Origin: Parapedobacter tibetensis
GTDB taxonomy: Bacteria > Bacteroidota > Bacteroidia > Sphingobacteriales > Sphingobacteriaceae
Reading direction: 5' to 3'
Length of the DNA: 64,000 nucleotides
Assembly (NCBI RefSeq): GCF_024643205.1
Contig: NZ_JAMKQJ010000011.1
Span: forward strand, 62,001 to 126,000
The position numbers were made by a program, and so were the translations under genes. Below are positions 51,711 to 59,794 of this stretch, one piece after another. Below the pieces are notes generated by a model. That model was not told where the DNA came from. It saw only the letters and a program-made list of their open reading frames with translations, and made no database searches. Position 1 is the stretch's first letter. Each line of letters opens with the position of its first letter.

Positions 51711-52722
51711 TGCAGTGGAGCAGATATTTCATCCCCGATGGATTTTGATCAATTTGTTCAAACGCATCCTGCACGCGACCTAATGGCAACACCTTCGTAA
51801 TCAGTTCCGCCAACGGCAGGGTGCCCAACGCGACCAGTGCAATGGCCGCCTCAAAATCTTCCGGCTCGTAAACCCGGGCGCCCACCAGCTGCAGTTCTTT
51901 CCAGAAGAAGTCAAACAGCCGCACGGGTTTGGGTTGGCTATGGATGGCGACCATCACCGCACGGCCACGGACTTTTAGTAGTTGGGTCATGCTATCGACG
52001 GCGGCGGCCACCCCGGAGACTTCAAACACCACATCGGCCATTGCGCCATCGGTGAAACGGTCGACAACCTGTACCAGGTCTTCTGCTGTGGGATCTGCCG
52101 TTTGGAAATCGAGCGACTGAATCATCGCCAACCGGTGTGGATTGACTTCTGAAACGAGCACGACGGCGTCTTGTTGCCGGGCGACCAGGGCGACGAGCAC
52201 CCCAATGGGCCCACCGCCCAATACGACCGCTTTATCCCCGGCTTTCAACTGGCTGAGGCGCACATCGTGGCAAGCCACGGCGAGTGGTTCGATCAACGCT
52301 GCTTCCGCTAACGATACACCGGCGGGCAGCCGGTGAAGGGTGTGCGCGGGTACCACCCACGACGATTGCATGCCGCCTGGGGTATCGATGCCGATAAACT
52401 TGAGGTTCTTGCCGATGTGTGTGTAGCCATTATCAAACGGGGTCTGCTCGCCGGGTTGTAATGGACGGACAGTAACGGAATCGCCGATTTGGAATCCCTC
52501 CACATCGGGCGCCAACTCACTAATCACCCCCGATACTTCGTGGCCGATGACCTGGGGAATGGCGACCCGTTGATCCATCGCGCCGTGGTAGATGTGCACA
52601 TCGGTACCGCAAATGCCGCAGTAGGCAACATCCAAACGTACCATTCCTGCTTCCAATGGGGGTAAGTCTGTTAAGGCCTTTACCGCAAACCGTTTATTGC
52701 CTTCGTAATATGCTGCTTGCAT
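51694..52722 (-). CDS. zinc-type alcohol dehydrogenase (MDR superfamily), sugar-acid or polyol dehydrogenase-like
   Basis: 342 aa, cytosolic NAD(P)-dependent dehydrogenase. Catalytic zinc ligands lie in YCGICGTDVHIYHG (Cys 38) and GHEVSG (His 61, Glu 62). The Rossmann nucleotide motif is VLGGGPIGVLVALVAR (about 168-183). The lobe that normally binds structural zinc through four Cys is replaced by RPLQPGEQTPFDNGYTHIG with no Cys, so the structural zinc is lost. The sequence otherwise resembles threonine/sorbitol dehydrogenase-type enzymes found beside uronate pathways. It starts one base into the VOC gene stop and ends in a 17-nt overlap with the lyase gene. Confidence 0.88.
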   Translation of the reverse strand: MQAAYYEGNKRFAVKALTDLPPLEAGMVRLDVAYCGICGTDVHIYHGAMDQRVAIPQVIGHEVSGVISELAPDVEGFQIGDSVTVRPLQPGEQTPFDNGYTHIGKNLKFIGIDTPGGMQSSWVVPAHTLHRLPAGVSLAEAALIEPLAVACHDVRLSQLKAGDKAVVLGGGPIGVLVALVARQQDAVVLVSEVNPHRLAMIQSLDFQTADPTAEDLVQVVDRFTDGAMADVVFEVSGVAAAVDSMTQLLKVRGRAVMVAIHSQPKPVRLFDFFWKELQLVGARVYEPEDFEAAIALVALGTLPLAELITKVLPLGRVQDAFEQIDQNPSGMKYLLHCNEHIQ

Positions 52723-53129
52723 CAGTGTTCAAATTGACGTTCCAGAATCTGTAACATGTTCCCCTCGGGATCAACAAGGTTTCGCACGCGGCCGCCCCCG
52801 ATAGCGGGTGTCGGGTCGCCACCCCATTGTACGCCCTTTTCATCCAGACGAGCAATTGCCTCATCGAGGTTTGCTACGCGAATGGCCAGGTGTGACCAAC
52901 CGGGTGTCCAAGTGGTCCGTTCCGGCCGAACGGTGTGATCTTTGGGCATGATCTCCAGCAAGGTATCGTCTGGCGCGCGAAGCATCCATACGGGCTTATC
53001 GTGCCGGAAATACTTTTCATAACCGAGCACCTCACAATACCAATCTGCCAATTGATCCACATCATCCGCAGCTACCGCGGGGTGGTCTATTCCGGTGAAT
53101 CCGATGTTGTTACTGTTGTTATCTTTCAT
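52722..53129 (-). CDS. VOC-superfamily (glyoxalase/dioxygenase-like) protein
   Basis: 135 aa, cytosolic, one vicinal-oxygen-chelate unit of two beta-alpha-beta-beta-beta modules. The start IGFTGIDHPAVAADDVDQLADWYCEVLGY has the N-terminal metal His, WSHLAIRVANLDEAIARLDEKG begins the second module, and the end VRNLVDPEGNMLQILER carries the metal Glu region. Function cannot be fixed: such proteins act as isomerases, lyases or dioxygenases on sugar acids. Stop and start codons overlap by one base with the alcohol dehydrogenase gene, so they are translated together. Confidence 0.85.
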   Translation of the reverse strand: MKDNNSNNIGFTGIDHPAVAADDVDQLADWYCEVLGYEKYFRHDKPVWMLRAPDDTLLEIMPKDHTVRPERTTWTPGWSHLAIRVANLDEAIARLDEKGVQWGGDPTPAIGGGRVRNLVDPEGNMLQILERQFEH

Positions 53130-53139
53130 GATTTCCTGA

Positions 53140-53841
53140 TTAAAAATATCCGCCTCGCTTGACGACTTCCGTGGGCTTTAAGCCGCTCTCCACCATGGCT
53201 TTGATATCTACTTCCTTCACCTTGATCGCTTCGGACGCTACCAATACATCATAAGCGATGGCCGCTGGAATGGCTATAACACCATCGATATCGCCGAATA
53301 TCCAGTCGCCGGGGTGGATAATGATCTCCCCGATCAATACGGGTTTCTGATAATAGTACATCCGGAATCGTCCGAGCATACCGGTATTGGATTTGTATTG
53401 GTAGAATACTGGAAATTGCTGTTCCAAAATAGACTGCGTATCGCGAATGCCATTGACCAGTGCTCCCCGACAACCGGCCTTGCCGGCAGCCATGGTCATC
53501 ACCTCCCCCCACTGCGACGTTACGGTATCGCCGGTACAATCCCAGATAACGACCGAGTTTTGGTGTAAGGTTTCCAACATTTCAGCACGCATCTCAAACT
53601 CGCCGTCGGTGGTGATGTCAGGCCCGCCCTTGACGGTGAACGCCTGGCCAACCATTTTCATTTCGTCGCGAAGTGGACGATAGCTTGCCGGTAGGCTGGT
53701 GGCGTGCATTTTATAATTGAACCGCAACACATCGTTGATTGCTCCAGAAAATAACTGGAGGTACCGCTCACGCATCTCGGCTACCGGTACTGGGTACTGT
53801 ACATCATTTGCTGAAATACCCTGTTTAGTTAGTGCTCCCAT
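53140..53841 (-). CDS. RraA-fold protein (4-hydroxy-4-methyl-2-oxoglutarate aldolase / demethylmenaquinone methyltransferase-like)
   Basis: 233 aa, cytosolic. The RraA-family core GKAGCRGALVNGIRDTQSI carries the conserved Gly, Asn-Gly and Arg-Asp that bind substrate and divalent metal in class II pyruvate aldolases. It is followed by FPVFYQY and VLIGEIIIHPGDWIFGDIDGVIAIPA, the family end with the catalytic Asp region. In this operon of sugar-acid dehydrogenases and a lyase, a role as aldolase cleaving a keto-deoxy sugar acid into pyruvate and an aldehyde is attractive but unproven; RraA regulator function is unlikely. It lies 4 nt after the SDR gene. Confidence 0.85.
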   Translation of the reverse strand: MGALTKQGISANDVQYPVPVAEMRERYLQLFSGAINDVLRFNYKMHATSLPASYRPLRDEMKMVGQAFTVKGGPDITTDGEFEMRAEMLETLHQNSVVIWDCTGDTVTSQWGEVMTMAAGKAGCRGALVNGIRDTQSILEQQFPVFYQYKSNTGMLGRFRMYYYQKPVLIGEIIIHPGDWIFGDIDGVIAIPAAIAYDVLVASEAIKVKEVDIKAMVESGLKPTEVVKRGGYF

Positions 53842-53845
53842 GCTG

Positions 53846-54538
53846 CTATCTTGCTAAAAACTTCATGTTGTCAAAATTAATCTCGCGAATGACCACGTAC
53901 TCGGGCTGGGACAGCACAAATGTAATGATATTGGCCACGTCTTCTACCTTCAGGAATTTCTCCCGAGCCACCTTGCGATCGCCCCAATACGCGCTATCCA
54001 CCGGTCCAGGGTTTACATCGGTAACCTTGATGCCTTGTTTCAATACCTGATCGGCAAAGCCACCGCTGAGTCCGCGCGCGCCGAATTTAGATGCACAATA
54101 CAGCGGTGCATTCGGATTGGTACGCTGCCCGGCCATGGATATCAGGTTAACGATATGGCCTTTGCCTTTGGGCTTCATCATCCGCAATGCTTCCCGGCTG
54201 CACAGAAAAACGCCGCGCATGTTCGTATCGACCATCTGCTCAAATACCGCCAATTCGGTCTCCGCCAAATCTGGGGTCGGCAATCCCACGCCGGCATTGT
54301 TGATCAATACATCCACCGTACCGAACGCTGCTACACACTGCCGAAACGCTTCCTGTACATCCGCTTCATTACCAACATCGCCGGCAAATACGCGATGATT
54401 TGGTTCATTGGCTGTAACCTGGCTCCTGCTCATGGAAAAGACCTTGGCACCATTAGCCAGCAGCAACTGCTGCACGGCTTCTCCGATTCCCGACGATGCC
54501 CCTGTGAGGAATACCACTTTATTTTTCAACTGACTCAT
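53846..54538 (-). CDS. short-chain dehydrogenase/reductase
   Basis: 230 aa classical SDR. The nucleotide motif is TGASSGIGEA (13-22), NNAGVG at about 90, the catalytic Ser in LISMAG, YCASKFG with Tyr/Lys about 145-149, and NPGPVDS. Substrate unknown; in context a sugar acid or aldehyde. It starts 20 nt inside the end of the symporter gene, so co-translation is expected. It is not closely related to the KduD-like SDR of the same operon. Confidence 0.88.
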   Translation of the reverse strand: MSQLKNKVVFLTGASSGIGEAVQQLLLANGAKVFSMSRSQVTANEPNHRVFAGDVGNEADVQEAFRQCVAAFGTVDVLINNAGVGLPTPDLAETELAVFEQMVDTNMRGVFLCSREALRMMKPKGKGHIVNLISMAGQRTNPNAPLYCASKFGARGLSGGFADQVLKQGIKVTDVNPGPVDSAYWGDRKVAREKFLKVEDVANIITFVLSQPEYVVIREINFDNMKFLAR

Positions 54539-56216
54539 ACGTATGTTTTTTTTGTTTTTCTTTCATTCGTTCATTTTTTCCATAAGGCCAGGCTAATGCG
54601 CCACCGATCAAACAGATTACACCTGCCCCTAGGGATAACTGTCCCCCCAAAACGCTTAATGACGGTATGCTCATGAGGACAAACAATACCCCGGTGGCTG
54701 CCAAGGAAAAGACAACCACCTTTCGCATACCGATCCCTGTCTTTGCAGAAAGCGACGGCTTTTCGGCCGCCGTCAACGGACGGTTCAATTGGTCAAAGAA
54801 TGCCGTTGTCCGTGATAGATACGCCGGGTCTCTTGCCGGCCATGCGGCCGAGACCAGCATCACTGCAAAGCAAAGCATGACCTGGATCAGGGTGGCAGTT
54901 TCCCAACTGTACTGGGGATGGGCATTAAAAAACAATCCCGTCACCAATCCCACCAGAATGGAAGCAAATGCACCAGCGGGACGAATCCGTTTCGATACGA
55001 TCCCACCGATCAACGGGATCGTCATCGGAATGGCGAATAAACCTGTAAAAAGTTTATTGGCCTCGAATGCGCCGCCGAACCGATCAATATAAAGCGCACC
55101 TAACATAACCAGTATTCCAATTCCTGTTGTTGCCACCCGACCGACAAGCAGCCGTTGTTTTTCCGTTGCACGGGGACGAATTAGGCGTGCGTAGACATCC
55201 AGTGTCACCACACCGGCCATCACGTTATATTCGCCATCAAGCGATGACATGGTAGCGACAAACATCGCGGCTATCATTAGCCCCAGGATTCCCGGAGGAA
55301 GTGCCGCGGCGCTAATCGCAGCATAGGCCATCTCACCGTTTTCCAATCCCGGCAATGCCACGGCTGCCACCATCGATGGCAGCAGAAAAATAATGGGAAA
55401 CGCCAAAAAAAAGCACGCACTCATCCAGCCCAGCTTCTGGGCTGACCGCTCATCCTTTACACTGTAAAACCGCTGGATAAAACCCCAATTGCCATTGTAT
55501 TTGATCAACACCATCACATAATAAGCCAGCAGAAACCAGAACGAACCTTTAGGCCCATTGAACCAATTGAAATGGTCCGGTATGGTAGTTACCACAGTAT
55601 CGATGCCACCAGCCATCCGGATGGACAACGGGATCAATATCAGCGTAGTCAACATCAGGAAAAAGAACTGGACGGTATCCGTAATTACCACTGCCCATAG
55701 GCCACCGGCGATGGTATAAGCCAACACCCCTGTTCCGGCGAGCAGGATGGCTATTTTCAGCGAAAGCGGTGTGACCGCTGAAAGGAAAATTCCCATGGCA
55801 TACAATCGCACCATATTGTCTAGCAACCTAAAAAACAAACCCGACCAGGTAAACACTTGCCGCGTAGCAGGGTTGAACCGCCTTTCTAAAAATTCCACCG
55901 GCGTCATGATGTTGGCCCGGCGCCAACGTTTGGCCAGAAACAGCGCTGCCAAGACCATCGGAGGTACAGTACACCAAAGCAAGGTCAGCGAAACCAATCC
56001 AAACTCGTAGGCTATGCCCGCGTAAGCAACAAAGATAAACGTGCTGAACATGGACATGAAATTGCTGACTGCCCCCACCGCCCACGGAATCACGCTGCCT
56101 CCCTTGAAATAGTCGCCCGCGTCCTTCACGAACCGTCCCAACAGCACGCCTAAGACCGCCATGAGCAACATGTACAGGGCGATAGCGGTGTAATCTAAGT
56201 GGTGGAGGGTGTTCAT
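54519..56216 (-). CDS. sodium:solute symporter family (SSS) transporter
   Basis: Inner-membrane Na-coupled transporter of 565 aa with about 13-14 hydrophobic segments. SSS landmarks are AVGAVSNFMSMFSTFIFVAYAG (the TM1-2 sodium/substrate region), MTPVEFLERRFN, VIMRM-like RLLDNMVRLYAMGIF and AAMFVATMSSLDGEYNVMAGVVTLDVYAR. Family members move sugars, sialic acids or sugar acids. Placed after SusC/SusD and the surface enzymes, it should carry mono- or oligosaccharide products from periplasm to cytosol, where the lyase and dehydrogenases act. Its ATG overlaps the SGNH hydrolase stop by 4 nt. Confidence 0.9.
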   Translation of the reverse strand: MNTLHHLDYTAIALYMLLMAVLGVLLGRFVKDAGDYFKGGSVIPWAVGAVSNFMSMFSTFIFVAYAGIAYEFGLVSLTLLWCTVPPMVLAALFLAKRWRRANIMTPVEFLERRFNPATRQVFTWSGLFFRLLDNMVRLYAMGIFLSAVTPLSLKIAILLAGTGVLAYTIAGGLWAVVITDTVQFFFLMLTTLILIPLSIRMAGGIDTVVTTIPDHFNWFNGPKGSFWFLLAYYVMVLIKYNGNWGFIQRFYSVKDERSAQKLGWMSACFFLAFPIIFLLPSMVAAVALPGLENGEMAYAAISAAALPPGILGLMIAAMFVATMSSLDGEYNVMAGVVTLDVYARLIRPRATEKQRLLVGRVATTGIGILVMLGALYIDRFGGAFEANKLFTGLFAIPMTIPLIGGIVSKRIRPAGAFASILVGLVTGLFFNAHPQYSWETATLIQVMLCFAVMLVSAAWPARDPAYLSRTTAFFDQLNRPLTAAEKPSLSAKTGIGMRKVVVFSLAATGVLFVLMSIPSLSVLGGQLSLGAGVICLIGGALAWPYGKNERMKEKQKKHTYESVEK

Positions 56217-56902
56217 TGTTGCGTTAAGTAGTTTTGTAAAAATCCGGCAATGTACGCTGCCTGCGCTATGCGACCGCTATCGCTATAGTGGACATGGTCG
56301 ATGACCTGTTCACGGCCTAGTGAAACCGAAAGATGATATAAATCGATTGCTGGAACTCCGTTCGCCTGGCAAACTTCATCCGCAATTCGGTTGAAACTAT
56401 CTAAATCTGCAGTGTATCGCTTAAACGCTTTGGAACGTTGATTATGCACGGAATCAATGACCATCGTGGTACGCATCCAGATCAATTGGATGCCCTTTTC
56501 AGACAACAGCCTGTGTATTTCTTGGAGATTTTGGCGGTATGCCGCCGAGTCGACCTGCGTACCCGCCCCATTAACATCGCGCTTGATATCATGAAGGCCG
56601 CAGTTGAGCAGCAGATAATCGGGTTTGAAATCGGGGTCGGCGGCCTTTTTCTTCAAGTACGCCAACACCATACGTGAATCTCCGCCATTAGCACCGGTAG
56701 GTATATCCAGGTTTTTGGCTGCGCTGCCATCATCTTCCTTACGTTCCAGCTGCGCGATTCCTTTCAAGTATTCCTGTAGGTATGGGCCATATTGGATAGA
56801 AATGGAATCGCCGATGAGGAATACATTGGGCAGGGGGTTCTTCCATGCCAGCAGCATACAGCCAATTGCCATCATGCCGATTAGGATTCTAAGCTTCGTC
56901 AT
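56213..56902 (-). CDS. secreted SGNH/GDSL-family hydrolase
   Basis: 229 aa. N-terminal hydrophobic segment (residues 4-20) as signal peptide or anchor. Block I is LIGDSISIQYGPYLQ with the nucleophile Ser, block II has GANGGDS, block III reads NCGLHDIKRD (His replaces the usual Asn of GxND), and block V is DHVHYS with the catalytic Asp-His. SGNH enzymes in PULs are mostly carbohydrate esterases (deacetylases), so removal of acetyl groups from the target glycan is likely. It shares 4-nt overlaps with both neighbours, the toroid protein and the symporter genes. Confidence 0.85.
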   Translation of the reverse strand: MTKLRILIGMMAIGCMLLAWKNPLPNVFLIGDSISIQYGPYLQEYLKGIAQLERKEDDGSAAKNLDIPTGANGGDSRMVLAYLKKKAADPDFKPDYLLLNCGLHDIKRDVNGAGTQVDSAAYRQNLQEIHRLLSEKGIQLIWMRTTMVIDSVHNQRSKAFKRYTADLDSFNRIADEVCQANGVPAIDLYHLSVSLGREQVIDHVHYSDSGRIAQAAYIAGFLQNYLTQQ

Positions 56903-58071
56903 ACGCCGATATTCTTTGTTCCATTAAACACATTGCAGACGTGCAGGGACTGTGCTGTAAACTGATAAGGCCCCTCGTAGCCCGTGTTGCCCAGCATATG
57001 CGCGATCAGCGCGATGGACAACGGATAAAACCATGACCCAAGCATGATATGGGTACGGTTGGGGTCTTCGTCCCTCAGCTCGGCTGTTGCTTCTGCTTCT
57101 CCGGGCTTCCAGATCCAATGCGGCCTGGGCACCCAATCCTTCGGGCTGCTATCCCGGCGGTGCAATAACCAACCATGTTGATCCGGGTCTTCATGCATCA
57201 ATGCATGCCGGAGGTAGCGCATCGCCGCAGCTTCCATATCTTCCCGTCGGTAATCGGTGAGCTCCGCAAGGTTAGCCATCATATATGCACCGTCAAAATC
57301 GGGGCAATCCGATCCCCCCGGCCAAAAGGAGCCGTCGCTGAGTTGGCAAGCCAGCGTAGCATCCACATTGCGGTCTACGGCACGTAATGGCCAACCTTGC
57401 GCAAAATAGATCGGTGTGACGTGGATGGTGCCAAACAGGCCATTGGGGAGATCTGCTCCGAACTGCGTACCCCAAAATCCGGTCTGTTCATCAAGTAATT
57501 CTTCCAATGCCGGGTACATGCCGTCTTCCATGATTTTGTCTACCTCAGACACCCCGAACCAATCGCGCAGGGCAAACAATGCCGTCGCACAGGCGAGGAC
57601 CTGATTTCCTGCAGCCCAAGAATTGGCCCAATTATATTTCTTCACCCAGTTATACAGGGCTTTTGCATCCAGCAATGGTTCTAGAAAATCCAGCTGGTGT
57701 TTGGGTTTTATACCCAGCACACGCAATGCCCAGATGTTGCCCCGGGTATAGTGCCAGTAGGGGTCAAAATCGTCGATTGTCAGTCGGCGATCGGCATCTT
57801 CCGGCTTGGACGAGAAATAGCCCTGTTGGGTCTGGCGTTTGGTAAAATTGGCCGCCCAAATGGCCTTTTCATCACCGGATAACGCGTCCAATTCGCCAAA
57901 CAAATCCAAAATATGCACCGCATGATAGGATCCGTAAAAACTCTCTCCTTCACTCGCTTCCTTACGGTAGACGCCGGGCGTATCACCGATTTTCATGGCG
58001 TTTACAAAATTGAGGGCGGTCCGCTTGATGCGGCTGTACCCGTAGACCTCGTTGTTTATCGTTTCACTCAT
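56899..58071 (-). CDS. cytosolic alpha/alpha-toroid protein of unknown family (390 aa)
   Basis: No signal peptide. Mostly helical, with repeated Trp/Gly/Asp-rich turns: FYGSYHAVHILDLFGEL, PYWHYTRGNIWALRVLG, WANSWAAGNQVLACATALFAL, GFWGTQFGADLPNGLFGTIHVTPIYFAQGWP, CQLSDGSFWPGGSDCPDFDGAYMMANLAELT. This is the look of an alpha/alpha toroid (prenyltransferase/terpenoid-cyclase or six-hairpin type). SDGSFWPGGSDCPDFDGAYM contains clustered Asp and Cys that could form an active site. I cannot name a family. By position between a GH39-like enzyme and an SGNH hydrolase in PUL-C it may be a novel glycosidase or epimerase. Confidence 0.6.
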   Translation of the reverse strand: MSETINNEVYGYSRIKRTALNFVNAMKIGDTPGVYRKEASEGESFYGSYHAVHILDLFGELDALSGDEKAIWAANFTKRQTQQGYFSSKPEDADRRLTIDDFDPYWHYTRGNIWALRVLGIKPKHQLDFLEPLLDAKALYNWVKKYNWANSWAAGNQVLACATALFALRDWFGVSEVDKIMEDGMYPALEELLDEQTGFWGTQFGADLPNGLFGTIHVTPIYFAQGWPLRAVDRNVDATLACQLSDGSFWPGGSDCPDFDGAYMMANLAELTDYRREDMEAAAMRYLRHALMHEDPDQHGWLLHRRDSSPKDWVPRPHWIWKPGEAEATAELRDEDPNRTHIMLGSWFYPLSIALIAHMLGNTGYEGPYQFTAQSLHVCNVFNGTKNIGV

Positions 58072-58095
58072 TGCTAAAGATACTATTCAACTTGA

Positions 58096-59544
58096 TTATC
58101 TGCACGCTTGATACGGTATTGCTGACCGATCGGCAATCAATATCGGATAATCGGGTACCTGGATATTCTTGATTGTCCTTTTGCCATCCATTTCGATGAT
58201 TGCTTCTTTCGGAACTTGATACACATTTCCGGATATCAGATCGACATAAACGGGATTCTTGACCTGATCGGCAAGGACAATATCTTGGAGCGCAGGAACA
58301 AAGCTTTCTAACGGGCGTCCCTCATGGTTCCAAATGCTATAAACTGGCGTACGGGTTGCCTTGTGTTGGTAGCCGAATACCGATATCGACTCGGGAAGCG
58401 CTGTAGGAATTACTTCAGCCGATTCCAAACGGTCAACCTCATCCGCAGTGAAGAAGCCCATAATCCGCTGTGCGGTAAAGTAACCGATCTTCGGTCTATC
58501 AATCGTTTTATCCTCATGGGTTTTCAACAACCCTTTTGAGTTAACTCCGGCAAAATGATCTCCTTTTTCGTAATGCAAATCACTAAGTGTAAACAGGTTG
58601 GTCTCGATACCTCTACCGTAGTCGCCCAGTAACCGCCGAGCAACATATTTGGCTTGGCTAAGCTCTGTCCAATCCAATTGTCTCAACGCACCTACACTGA
58701 TACTGCTTGGCGTGGAGGGGCAGCCATTTTCGCCCTGCATCAGCTTGATACGGGACGCATACCCATGCACTACGCTCTTTAACTTATCAATCGTCGGATA
58801 CAGGGCGTCTGGATTGGAAGGATATCCATGGAAGGTGACCACATCAACCAAGTCTAACTTACCTTGCGCTTTTAACACCTCAAAAAATTCAGTCAGAAAA
58901 GCCGTGTTACTCACGCCAGCATACCCTAACGCCAATAAACGGGCATTTGGTTGTACTTTTCTAACCAATTCCGCCGTTCGGATATAAAAATCAGCATAGG
59001 ACTTACCGGTTATCTTCGCGGTTAAATCTGGCTCATTCCACACTTCCCACTCGATAACCTTATCTTTATTGCGAGATACCAATGCCGTTACCCAAGCATC
59101 CCAGGCCTTAAGTGCTTCATCAGACGAAGGGAGAGCCCCGCCAAGCTTGGGTTCGCCCCCGCCCTCATAGATGGGATTGCCGTAGGAAAACTCTACCCAT
59201 GGGTGTACTCCCCGTGACAGCGCATCATCAATCATGTCATCCAACCAGGTGAAATCATGTTGCCCTTTAACCCTTTCGCATTTTGCCCAACCAGCCTGGA
59301 ATCGGATACGCTTTGCTCCTAACTCACCGAGATACTCCTTATAGGAATGGTAGTCTGCATAATCCCGATCAAGCGTTTCCCCGCCGATGGACCATGTAGA
59401 TGATTTAATCTCGGAGGATTTTTTGCCTTTCATCGAACCTAATAATTCGTAACCGGCCGGTCCTACGGGGTGCTGCCCATACATCACCGAGGTTATAAAA
59501 ACCATTAACATCCCCAGTGAAATTTTTCTTTTTGTTTGTATCAT
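58096..59544 (-). CDS. secreted GH39-like (clan A) glycoside hydrolase
   Basis: 482 aa, with a signal peptide ending YGQ (residue 24). The clan-A TIM barrel is recognised from WEVWNEPDLTAK, with candidate acid/base Glu 171, and IKLMQGENGCPS, with candidate nucleophile Glu 272; RIRFQAGWAKCERVKGQHDFTWLDDMID is the barrel beta2 region seen in GH39-like beta-glycosidases. A C-terminal beta-sandwich from about 385 is suggested by VFGYQHKATRTPVYSIWNHEG. Distinct from the three PUL-B paralogs in sequence, although of the same clan. It lies 24 nt upstream of the toroid protein gene. Confidence 0.8.
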   Translation of the reverse strand: MIQTKRKISLGMLMVFITSVMYGQHPVGPAGYELLGSMKGKKSSEIKSSTWSIGGETLDRDYADYHSYKEYLGELGAKRIRFQAGWAKCERVKGQHDFTWLDDMIDDALSRGVHPWVEFSYGNPIYEGGGEPKLGGALPSSDEALKAWDAWVTALVSRNKDKVIEWEVWNEPDLTAKITGKSYADFYIRTAELVRKVQPNARLLALGYAGVSNTAFLTEFFEVLKAQGKLDLVDVVTFHGYPSNPDALYPTIDKLKSVVHGYASRIKLMQGENGCPSTPSSISVGALRQLDWTELSQAKYVARRLLGDYGRGIETNLFTLSDLHYEKGDHFAGVNSKGLLKTHEDKTIDRPKIGYFTAQRIMGFFTADEVDRLESAEVIPTALPESISVFGYQHKATRTPVYSIWNHEGRPLESFVPALQDIVLADQVKNPVYVDLISGNVYQVPKEAIIEMDGKRTIKNIQVPDYPILIADRSAIPYQACR

Positions 59545-59595
59545 AATCCATTAAGTTTTCTCAAAGCTATTCACTACTTAAGCACGCTAATTTAT

Positions 59596-59790
59596 TCAAA
59601 TCCTGGGTTTGACCTTACCGATCTTCTGGTAATAAATCCCGCTTGTTTGCGCGGTCAGGGCAGCACAATAGATCAAGCTAAAAATAAATACGAAGATACC
59701 CTTTTTCAACCCCTTTCGTTTTGGTTTTGGCCTTTGCCGTTTTACCCAAAAAGCTTTCTGTTCTCCGTATCGAGGCATAAACGTATCCAT
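59596..59790 (-). CDS. putative small secreted or membrane peptide, 64 aa
   Basis: Begins 4 nt after the PhoD-like gene stop. It has a strongly basic first half (KRQRPKPKRKGLKK), then one hydrophobic segment (GIFVFIFSLIYCAALTAQ) with a clean signal-peptidase site, leaving a 17-residue mature end (TSGIYYQKIGKVKPRI). Composition and placement suggest either a small exported peptide or the head of a secreted enzyme lost by deletion. No family recognised. Confidence 0.3.
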   Translation of the reverse strand: MDTFMPRYGEQKAFWVKRQRPKPKRKGLKKGIFVFIFSLIYCAALTAQTSGIYYQKIGKVKPRI

Positions 59791-59794
59791 TCCG

